In this document: positions 22,536 through 31,500 of the stretch, piece by piece
Layout of the letters: every line of letters begins with the position of its first letter
How positions within the stretch are numbered: position 1 is the stretch's first letter
IMG/VR virus record: IMGVR_UViG_3300032236_001100
Span: 20,756-84,755 of that record
Source of the DNA: a virus
DNA length: 64,000 bases
Strand: one strand, 5' to 3'
Notes under the pieces: model-generated
Seen by the model: the letters and a program-made list of their open reading frames with translations, nothing else
The model's database searches: none
Told to the model about the DNA's origin: nothing
Program-made: the position numbers and the translations under genes

Positions 22536-25177
22536 TTGTAGAAGATCGTGTAGGTAACATCGTCGAAGCTGACGTAGGTATCGCTTGTGTCACCGCCAGC
22601 CGCTACGCCATTCAGGATCAGCTTGATGTTGGAGTTGGATGCCTGCATCCCGGTAGGGACCAGGGTGTTCGAGCAAACCACCTGTCGCCAGGTATTGGGA
22701 AAGGCTGGCTGGATCTGCTCGGACATCCGCATGGTGCCCACAGTATTACCATTGCTGTCGGCAAGAACGTGCGGTCCATAGGTACTGGAAACGACACCGC
22801 CCCGTCCGTTTTCTTTGAGGTTCAAGCCAATCGACTGGACTTGGGCACCAGCAGGCACCCCCAGGCTCTGCCATGTGCCTGAGTAAACGAACGAGAATGG
22901 AACATCGGCAGCATGCGTACTGCTGGCAAACCCAGACAGGCACCCGTTGGTGGCTCCATGCGAGCTATCCCAAATCGTGCCGATCGTACCATCGTAAGTG
23001 GGGTAGCCAGTCCAACCTTCGCTGTTGGACGTGAAAGTAAATTGCTTTTGCTTGATCGAGTAGTCACTTCGCTTGCCATGCGAAATCGAGACTGAGGTGA
23101 TACCGAGTATGGTCGATGCATCACCAGTGACAGCATAAGTATCGGTTTCGGTGGTCGAATTGTAAGTAGGAGAGGAAAGACCTACTTGTATTTTAGTGTT
23201 ATATCCACTGGCTGTCTGTCTTCCCAATATCGTTCCGCTGGGTAATGTGTTGCCATTAAGAGAGGCACACTGCGGATGATTTCCGATCATCCAGTAAAAT
23301 AAGTCCAGATGAGGTCCATAGTAACCTCCTGCATTCTTTGTTGAAGAACTAAAATTGTCGTAATAGTAGACAGGATAACCCTGGACAATCTCAAATCTGT
23401 CTTTTTCGACATTGTATGATGCACAATCCTGAAGAATAGTGCTTGTAAATAAACACCTCTCTGGAATCAATTCGGGCGGACCAGCTAGACCATAGTTACT
23501 GTTGCCAACCGCATGCATCGAAGCCAGGGAAGCCTTGTTTGATTGATTGTTGTCCGAAATTGAAACGGGGTCCATCAGGATCGGCAGCGTGTTCAATGTA
23601 GTCGTATCAAAGTTAGATGCCGTAATAGTAACACCAGAGACTCCAAGATCACTGGCAAGCGAGCCTGTAAATAAAAACTCATACGACTGTCCATAGCCAG
23701 TGCTTACATACGATGAAGCTGACTCCGTGACGATATCCTGGTCGCGTCCTGCGTAACTTCCCGTGTAATATCCGTTAAACTTATAGGCTGCAATCGTCAA
23801 CGTAGGTCGGTAGTTGTAATAGTCCATATTAAAGTAATACCAGTACACAATATTTGTCTGCGTGGAGTTCGTCTTGTATCCAGACGCAACAGTAAAATAA
23901 AGAGTCGTATGCGTTGCCTGCGTGTAAGCTAGATCGCTGTGCTTATGCAAAAGCGAGCCATCGGAAGGATAACCAACACTTGTGTCTTTGGTTAAACTAG
24001 GATCAAACGAAACGCAAGCGTTTACAAGATTATTGCCTATATTACTGTCAGAAATCTGAACGTAATTTCCAGGCCCATAAGCAAACTCATCAAGAGAAAC
24101 TGAGTACTTATAATAGTTGGAAAAATTATCCTGGCACCCAACGTCTTCCAGTGTCACATAGCTCAACCCAGTGACTGCCGGTAGGCCCGTGGCAGAAAAA
24201 TCGAATTTAACTTGAATTGGATTATTGGTCGCGGATGAGGTGGCCACATATTCTTTGAGGCCAGTGCCTGTCTCTGTCCCATAGGCAACAGGTCGCTCAA
24301 CCGAACTTCGCACTATGGTCGATACCGTCGCGGTCAATGTCGTGGATTCAATGTTGCTCTGGGTTGTTCCTGCCGTCCTGCTCATTCGCCACGAAATAGC
24401 ATATGTACCACTTACGGTTGCAGTTCCTGAGTACACTGTACCAGTGCGTAGCGACCATCCAGCCCCGGAGTAGTCTAACTGAGTCGCACCGCCATTGTTA
24501 TCCGAGACTTTAAGGGATCGCAACGCTCGTGGCCGAGAACGATACACTAGAGATGAGGCCAAAGGATAGCTGCTAAGATAAAATTGACTTGGCGTGTTCA
24601 CTGCCGAAAGTGGACTCAGTGTACCAGAAAAGTAAATCCGATAGGTCAGAGAAGACAAATAGTCATTAAAGACTGAGGTTTTGTCGCTCAGGATTTGAGC
24701 GTAATAGCCAGGAACCACAACAACACTGCTTGTCTGACTCGGGTCAATCACCCAGAAGCCATCGGCATTGCGTTTGAAATGATAGGACGCACCTGTAGAG
24801 ATATCGGCAGGATATCCATCACGGTCGATCCAGATGGGGTAAGGCACCTTGAATCCAACGTACCCACTGCGATCCGTTCTGCCGACAAACCGTGGGTGTT
24901 CACTTTCGTAGAAATTGATGCCCGATGGAATGCTAGTCACAGGCTGGAAACCAATACCAATAGCCACGTATTGATTTTCTAACGGCAAGCCGTTGCAACC
25001 AAACAGACGGATCAGGAAGTTGATGCTCTTGCCTTTGCCGTTCTGTTGGCCATTGGATGTCATCATGACATCCTGCGCGAACTGGCCAACCTTGTCAGCC
25101 AGACTGTTTGTGGATCGGGCAAGACGATCAGACCTCTGTTCCAGAAATCGCAAGCGTGCTTCGATCTCACTAATCAT
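22532..25177 (-). CDS. Large tail/fibre-type structural protein (881 aa)
   Basis: Position among tail genes, length, and the beta-rich Ser/Thr/Gly/Tyr composition indicate a virion adhesion or fibre protein. The N-terminus (MISEIEARLRFLEQRSDRLAR) is a short coiled coil resembling the 49-residue protein encoded next to it. The middle (residues about 180-650) has unusual low-complexity SYYY/TSY stretches and lower GC content. No enzymatic motif is recognised. It probably meets the host surface. It is the last of the tail genes, downstream of the hub protein. Confidence 0.72.
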   Translation of the reverse strand: MISEIEARLRFLEQRSDRLARSTNSLADKVGQFAQDVMMTSNGQQNGKGKSINFLIRLFGCNGLPLENQYVAIGIGFQPVTSIPSGINFYESEHPRFVGRTDRSGYVGFKVPYPIWIDRDGYPADISTGASYHFKRNADGFWVIDPSQTSSVVVVPGYYAQILSDKTSVFNDYLSSLTYRIYFSGTLSPLSAVNTPSQFYLSSYPLASSLVYRSRPRALRSLKVSDNNGGATQLDYSGAGWSLRTGTVYSGTATVSGTYAISWRMSRTAGTTQSNIESTTLTATVSTIVRSSVERPVAYGTETGTGLKEYVATSSATNNPIQVKFDFSATGLPAVTGLSYVTLEDVGCQDNFSNYYKYSVSLDEFAYGPGNYVQISDSNIGNNLVNACVSFDPSLTKDTSVGYPSDGSLLHKHSDLAYTQATHTTLYFTVASGYKTNSTQTNIVYWYYFNMDYYNYRPTLTIAAYKFNGYYTGSYAGRDQDIVTESASSYVSTGYGQSYEFLFTGSLASDLGVSGVTITASNFDTTTLNTLPILMDPVSISDNNQSNKASLASMHAVGNSNYGLAGPPELIPERCLFTSTILQDCASYNVEKDRFEIVQGYPVYYYDNFSSSTKNAGGYYGPHLDLFYWMIGNHPQCASLNGNTLPSGTILGRQTASGYNTKIQVGLSSPTYNSTTETDTYAVTGDASTILGITSVSISHGKRSDYSIKQKQFTFTSNSEGWTGYPTYDGTIGTIWDSSHGATNGCLSGFASSTHAADVPFSFVYSGTWQSLGVPAGAQVQSIGLNLKENGRGGVVSSTYGPHVLADSNGNTVGTMRMSEQIQPAFPNTWRQVVCSNTLVPTGMQASNSNIKLILNGVAAGGDTSDTYVSFDDVTYTIFYK

Positions 25178-25323
25178 GATGCGCTGCTCTGCTGGACCGA
25201 AGTTGTCATCTGAAGTTGTGTATTGGCATTCTCGTACTGCTCCGTGATCCTGCGGAGCAATGCTTCCAGGCGAGCCACTTTCTTTTCAAGGAACCGAAGA
25301 CGAGCTTCAATGTCGCCAACCAT
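25174..25323 (-). CDS. Small coiled-coil protein (49 aa)
   Basis: The peptide begins MVGDIEARLRFLEKKVARLE and continues as heptads (ALLRRITEQYENANTQLQ) before a Ser/Gln tail. Its TGA overlaps the ATG of the fibre gene (ATGA), so translation is likely coupled. The IEARLRFLE segment is identical to one in the N-terminus of that fibre protein. It is probably a trimerisation or oligomerisation partner. Too short for standard gene callers. Confidence 0.6.
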   Translation of the reverse strand: MVGDIEARLRFLEKKVARLEALLRRITEQYENANTQLQMTTSVQQSSAS

Positions 25324-25333
25324 AATTATATCC

Positions 25334-28300
25334 TCAGTCGTCAATCAGGTTTGGGAACGCCCGCGAAACCCCTTGGGGCATGTCAGGGCCATCAAGCACA
25401 TAGTCTGGCTTGAGTGTCTTGTCGAAATATTTCTTGGGCTTCTTGGGAAGAGTGGAGTCCACAGGCTTCTGTGCTTCCTGTTCGTTCCTTGACAAAGGAC
25501 GTGGACCGGAAAGCACTCCTTCCAAGATAGATGTATCCTGGGGCGGTCCTTGTTCATTACCTGCAATCATCTTGCGTGCCGCCTTACGTCCCTTGTCGTT
25601 CCACTCACCGTCATCTGGCGACTCTTTTCTGGATCGCATCTTTTCAGCATAGCTTCGCTGGTCGTAAGGATCTCCTGTTGGAGAATCCGAGACGCGATTG
25701 GATGGTTCGGCTTGCTCATTCGACTTTCGGACTTGCAACTGCTGGGCATAGCTTCGCTGATCACGAGGGCCAACAAAGTTCGAGCTATCCTGAGACTTGC
25801 CGCCCGTTGGATACAGGGTTGGTTCCTGCGAAGCCTTTTTGTCAATCATTTTCTGGGCGTAGCTGCGTGTATCCTTGGGGCCAATAAAGTCCTTACCAGC
25901 CGGTGCCCCTTCGGGATTGGCGGCTTTCTGCCTTTGGGCCACAAAAGACTCTGCGGCGTTTGGACGTTTGGGTCCACCCTCAATCGGAGCTGGAGGTCCG
26001 ACAAACTGCGGGATAGACGGTGCCTTCAATGGAGGCGTTACCGCATATTCGCCATTAGGACCTTTGCCAATCCTTGGTGGACCTACGAATTCGCTACTAC
26101 CCTGTGGCTGGGACTGCGCTGCCTGCTGGGGATTTGCGGATGGCTGCCCCTGATTGCCACCAAGGCTTGCCAGGCCATTGACGGCTGTGCCTAGACCTGG
26201 GATTGCAGAAGCAGGGTTCGCAGCCTGAGCCTCGCCCAATCCAGCCAAGCCCTGAAGTGCCGTCCCTAGACCAGGGATAGCAGCAGCAGGATTAGCGGCT
26301 TCCAAAGGCTGGCCACGCTGCTGACCCCTCATGGGCAGGCCAGCAGCATCATTGGAAAAGATATCGTTGAGTATCCCGTTCTGTTCGGCTGTTGGGCCAT
26401 CAAACCCATTAGGCATCCCAAACCCGAAGCCTAGCCCGCCCGATGGGCCACCAAAATTCATTCCTTCCACGCCAAGCCCTTCAAACTCGCCGTCCATGCC
26501 GAGAGTTGATCCATAACCGTTGTTGGAAGAAAGGGCCTGCTCAATACTGGTGGCCGTGAGCCCAGCCTGGACAGCAGCAAACGCCGGGTGGACGTAGTAA
26601 CTTGTTCCTGTGGCTGGTTGCTTGACGTTATTAAAATCCATGATCGTCGTGAAGTTGTCGCTGTTTGGCGAGCTATTCCAAACGATTCGTGTAACGCGAA
26701 CTGGGCAATTGATTGCCGTCAGGCCAAGATCCTGCGATGCTCCCGCAAATTCATTGACCGAAAAGTTCAAGCCAAGCCTCGGCTGAATAGCCGGGGTATA
26801 AAGGCCCATGTATGTCACGGAGCCATTATACTTCACGTCTTTGTAGCACTCTTGCAGCATCTGGCAAACGGCCTGATACTGACTTGCCTGGCGTGGGTCA
26901 ACCCAGTTATCGTCATTAAATGTCAGCGTGCGAGCAATCCCGGTCGCCGTGTAGAACGTGCCAGAATAATTCTGTGTCCCAGACGTGTCAGCCGGGTACG
27001 AGGCCGTGAGCGAGCCCAGGCTATATGGCACCACCACACGCACGTCATACGGAGGCGTGACGTTCGATCCACCCTTGTTGAGATTGTCTTGTGTGTTGAA
27101 TGGCTTGACGGTCGGCTCGCGGAACCTGATGATGCCGTTGACCTTGTCTACTTCAAACAAGGCGGGTCCGCATGCCGTGTTGTATTCCGAGTAGCCGCCA
27201 GTTGAACCGTTCGTCCAAAAGATCAGCGATGCAGGATATTTGATCAGCTGCATCGTGGTCGCCACAGCCCACGGGATTGGCTGGGGAAACGAGTTCATCA
27301 GGTGCGAGGCTACGTAGCTGTTCGCAATCGAGTATTCCCGCCACACGTTGGCTGATGTGCCCTGCGTACCCACGATCTTGTAGCGATTGTAGCTGGAGCC
27401 GACGATTGGAATATCGCCGTTCCATGAGACCAATGCGCTACCACCTTTGCTTAATGCATTATTAGCATTCAGCCTGCGCGATTCAGCAAACGTGATTGAT
27501 CCCGATCCGCTTCCGCTGGAGTATTGCAGGTAGATCCAGGCTTTATTGGCGTTCCACTGATTGGCCGTCCATGATTCCTGGGTATTGTCAGACGTGCAAA
27601 CGCAATCGACTGTAGACAGGCTGGAAACCGAACCTACCGAGACCATGCCAGCCGGGTTGGCAAACTGGTCCCAGTTCCAGTTGTTCTGCTGGGTGGTTGT
27701 CCAGGTTGGGACCAAAGTCCCTTCCTTGACTGACAGGATTGCCGCCTCGGCCTTGGAGTATCCACGGTACTCCACGCGACCGTAACAATCAGAACTGTCT
27801 GGCTTGCACGTAAACTGAGCCGGGTCAATCGGGTCCACGCCAAACGCCAGCGTGGTTACACCATAGTTAAACGCATTCTCGAACCGCAGGTAATTCCGGC
27901 CCGTAGTCGTGTCATATTGCACGCGAATGCAGTATCGGCATTGCCACGAGCCCAGAACGCCCTGTAAAGCATCCAGTAAACGTGGCCCACCAATATTGAT
28001 GACATCGGGCGGCACGATGGTCATGGCATCCAGGTCGGCCTGGATGTATCCATAGATACCGGCAGCGTTCAGCTTCGACATGTGATTGTCAAGAACAATC
28101 TTGAACATCTGTCCAACTTGCAGGCCGGAAAACGATGGGTTGTAGTTTGGGTCGTCTGATCGCAAGTTAAACGTATAGTCTGGCGTATCATAACTGCTAA
28201 TCACAGGTATAAGGTTGGCCCAGTATTTCAGGCCCATCGCCGTGTAACTTATCGTCCACTGAACATCTTCTGAGTAGTCATAGCTGATATCGACAATCTT

Positions 28301-28507
28301 TCCAACAAAACATGGATTAGATGCCGAGTCCAGTTTGATGGTGACAGGCATACCAAAGGCATACGAACCAGGAGGGCAGATATGCGTCTCGCTGAACGTA
28401 AACGTATCGTTTTCATCGGTCGTGTATTCAAGCATGTTCGGCAGGAACGTGCTGTCGCCTGCCGAAAGATTGACTTGCTGGTTGTTGATGAAAATCGAAA
28501 ATCGCAT
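25334..28507 (-). CDS. Tail-tip/baseplate hub-like protein (1057 aa)
   Basis: It follows the tape measure gene, where the distal tail and hub proteins lie in siphoviruses. The first ~600 residues are beta-rich; segments such as FSETHICPPGSYAFGMPVTIKLD and CFVGKIVDISYDYSEDVQWTISYTAMGLKYW resemble phage hub N-domains. The C-terminal third is disordered and repetitive: AANPASAIPGLGTAV-type units, F(V/I)GP units and three copies of a (D/Q)xRSYAxxM/L motif (residues about 910, 945, 975). No lysozyme motif is visible. It has its own promoter-like block. Confidence 0.72.
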   Translation of the reverse strand: MRFSIFINNQQVNLSAGDSTFLPNMLEYTTDENDTFTFSETHICPPGSYAFGMPVTIKLDSASNPCFVGKIVDISYDYSEDVQWTISYTAMGLKYWANLIPVISSYDTPDYTFNLRSDDPNYNPSFSGLQVGQMFKIVLDNHMSKLNAAGIYGYIQADLDAMTIVPPDVINIGGPRLLDALQGVLGSWQCRYCIRVQYDTTTGRNYLRFENAFNYGVTTLAFGVDPIDPAQFTCKPDSSDCYGRVEYRGYSKAEAAILSVKEGTLVPTWTTTQQNNWNWDQFANPAGMVSVGSVSSLSTVDCVCTSDNTQESWTANQWNANKAWIYLQYSSGSGSGSITFAESRRLNANNALSKGGSALVSWNGDIPIVGSSYNRYKIVGTQGTSANVWREYSIANSYVASHLMNSFPQPIPWAVATTMQLIKYPASLIFWTNGSTGGYSEYNTACGPALFEVDKVNGIIRFREPTVKPFNTQDNLNKGGSNVTPPYDVRVVVPYSLGSLTASYPADTSGTQNYSGTFYTATGIARTLTFNDDNWVDPRQASQYQAVCQMLQECYKDVKYNGSVTYMGLYTPAIQPRLGLNFSVNEFAGASQDLGLTAINCPVRVTRIVWNSSPNSDNFTTIMDFNNVKQPATGTSYYVHPAFAAVQAGLTATSIEQALSSNNGYGSTLGMDGEFEGLGVEGMNFGGPSGGLGFGFGMPNGFDGPTAEQNGILNDIFSNDAAGLPMRGQQRGQPLEAANPAAAIPGLGTALQGLAGLGEAQAANPASAIPGLGTAVNGLASLGGNQGQPSANPQQAAQSQPQGSSEFVGPPRIGKGPNGEYAVTPPLKAPSIPQFVGPPAPIEGGPKRPNAAESFVAQRQKAANPEGAPAGKDFIGPKDTRSYAQKMIDKKASQEPTLYPTGGKSQDSSNFVGPRDQRSYAQQLQVRKSNEQAEPSNRVSDSPTGDPYDQRSYAEKMRSRKESPDDGEWNDKGRKAARKMIAGNEQGPPQDTSILEGVLSGPRPLSRNEQEAQKPVDSTLPKKPKKYFDKTLKPDYVLDGPDMPQGVSRAFPNLIDD

Positions 28508-28527
28508 GGTTTTCCTTTGGTATCAGT

Positions 28528-28552
28528 TTATTATAGCAAGAATATACGCATG
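28528..28552 (-). promoter_or_regulatory. Late-type promoter candidate, copy 2
   Basis: On the minus strand: CATGCGTAT, ATTCTTGC, TATAAT, AA, matching the block at 21934-21958 in sequence and in spacing. It lies between the tape measure stop and the hub gene start, so it would boost the tail-tip genes. Confidence 0.55.
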
Positions 28553-28559
28553 CGAAACA

Positions 28560-31500
28560 TCATTGATTTGTGGCGTTCATGCTGCGTTGCTGCATGATCG
28601 AGTTTCTTGCCATTCGGGCAGCTTCTTCCTGCTCTTTCTTGAGTTTTTGGGCTTGTATTGCACGCGCATTTCCGGCGCGAACAATGTTCTTCATGGTCGA
28701 TGTTGATCTTGATATCGCGCCCATCCACTGGTCAGCAGCATTGCCATCCGCGCCTTTGGCGGCGGCACCCATGAAGTTCTGCTGGATCGACCTTTGAAGC
28801 ATGCGTCTCGCAAGCTCTGTAGCTTGATCCTCCGTGTAGCCAGCCTGCATCACGCGACCCGCTACCCCATTGCCCATCTGCCCCATGATCTCATCGGCAC
28901 CCATCCCTTGGGCTCTCATTCCTGCAACGTAGGCATTTAATTCTGGCCCAAAGTGCTGCATCAGCTGGCCGGTATGATGCTCGAACTGAGCATTTGCCTG
29001 GTTGTACGCCTTCTGCTGCTTTGCGGTCAATTTCTTTTGAACGCCTTCAGCTTTACGCTCTTGAGCGACCGCTTCTCTAACCAGCGGCTGCTTGTTGTAC
29101 GCTTCGTTCAATGCGCCCTGAACGTCGCCGCCACGGCCAGAGACAGAATCATTGGCATTCTTGATGCTCTCTTTAGCCACCCTGGAAGCAAGCTCGGCTA
29201 TTTCTTTTTCGTCCGTTTTCCCAAGACCTTCCTTGAGGTGCTTGGTGATGATCGGAACTAAATACTCCTCAAGCTGCTTTTCATTGGCACCTTCGCTCAT
29301 GGCCTTGAGCGTATTGACATCCAGACCGCGACGACCCATTGAGCTTTCGATTTGCTTGGCTTCAGCTTTTAGCTTGTTTTCTTTTTTGGTTTTGTCGCTT
29401 TCGGCTTCTTCTTTTGCCTTATCTGCCTTTTTATCAATTCGCTGCTTGGCATTCCCAGAGACTTGGTCCGTCTCAATTTGAAGCACCGCTTCGGGCACAA
29501 CCCTGTCAATCACGTCTTGCTTGATATCGTCGCTAATAGACTTGACGGAATTGACGATTGCCGCGATCTTTTCTTTGGCGGCTTCTTCGATCTTTTTGCG
29601 AGCCGTGTCCATACCGGCTTCGTCCAGGTCTCCCTTCCCTACGGCCATCTCTAGTTCTTCGGCCTTCTCATCCATTGCCTTTCTGACTTCTCTGTTCACG
29701 TTGCTCACGGCGCGGTCGATGCGGCGTTCTCTTTCTTTCATGGGTGCATTGGCCACCCTTTCGGCTTCAGCCTTGGCATCAGACTTCCGCTCGGCGACAA
29801 CCTTCTTGAAATCGTCTAGGGCTTCCAGTGGTTCCTTGGCACCGTCAGCCACTTTCCTGGCTTCCTCCTGATCGGCCTTGTCGAACTTTCCAATAGCCTC
29901 TTTGACCTTTTCCTCTTCCTCGAACGCAAAATCATCGCCCGAATAGCGGTTCTTTTTGGCGTTCTCCGAGGTGATCTCGCCTGCAAATCCGCTCAACTTG
30001 GCAACGTCAACCCCAGTAGCCTCCAGTGGTTTACGATTTCGTTCCAGGGCTTTCGTGAATGTCTTCTCTGACCCCGGAACGGCAGCCAGGTAGTCAGACA
30101 TGATTTTTGTGCCACGCTTTGACTGTTCTTCATTTATGCGATTAACTTCGCCTTGGGCTCTTTCTAGCGCAATAGCAATCCCAGCGGCTTCTTCAAGCGT
30201 TGCGCTCTCAAGTGACTTTTCGTGTCGCTTCACGTCTTTCATTGCCTGCGACCGCTGGCTTTTCTCCTTATCTGTAAGAAGCGATTCGTCCTGTGTTAAA
30301 ACGCGCTTGATATTTTCTGCGCCAGTAATTTGAACGTCTTCGCCATTTGGACCCTTGACAGTCTGGGCTCCTCCATTAGATGCCAGCAGCTTCTTGGCTG
30401 ACTCCTCTGCCTGCATCTCGTCTACAGTTTTTTCTTCGAGTGCTGCTTTCAGTAGCTTTTGTCGGTCTTCGAGGTCATTAAGCTGAACCTCAAGCTCATT
30501 TAGCTGACGCTTGTCTACATGAAAAACATAATTCATGGCGTTGAGAACCTTGATCTTGGTTTCAACGCTTTCAATCTGTCCTTCGAGCGTAGTGAGATCG
30601 ACTTTCTTGAAGAATTTGGAGATCTGCGGTCCCCACATGGTCAAGGCCATGAACGCCGATGAAACCAAGCCGATGCCAGCGGCCCACTTCATGGCCTCTT
30701 CGTGATTGGCACCCCCAGCTTTGGCAAACTCTTCCGTCATACCCGGAAGGTTGTTCATGATCGCCAGGATGCCGTAGTTCAAGTCCTGTGCGGCCTGCGA
30801 AGAATAATAAATCGCTCGCGATAAGTGCTGAGAACGGGTCGAGGCTTCCTCCATGCCCTGCCCTGTCTTTATCAGACTATCGGCAAGTTCCTTGACGCCA
30901 GCACCAGACCTGCTAGATAGTTCAATTAAGCCCTGCTCTGTTTTTCCTAGATTGATATTAGCAGCAGACTGGCTTTTGGTCGCCGCCTCAAGGTTCGCTA
31001 GGTTTGCCGCAGAAGGCAGCTTGTTATATCTGTCTTGTGCTTCGATCAGTTCGCTTTGGGTTTTAGCTGCCTGCTTTTGAGCGTTCAAATAATCACGAAC
31101 CGTATCGGCAACCTCTTTGAACGTCACGCCAGAGGCAGAAAGTGCGGTTGCTAGATTCTTTTCAAGTGCGATGACTTTCTTATCGCTATCGGCAACATCA
31201 TCAACAAACTTGTCCCGCATGTCCGCGAGTGATTTTAGCTTATTGACATCTGCTGCGGCACCTTTGGCTGACTCTTGTGTAATTGCCCGAAGTGTATCGA
31301 CGAGCTTCTTTTCTTTTTCGACACGATCTTCTTTTGCTGCTGTAAGTTCCGACTCTGCTCTCGCGACATTTCCGGCTGAAGCGGCTACTGCGGATTCGTT
31401 TTGTTGTCGTAGCCTGGACTGTTCTTCCAAAGATTCCTTGGCAAGCTCCAAGCCTTTCTTTTCAGCCTCTTCTTTTGTTTTTAGCCTTGCCTTTTCAGCA

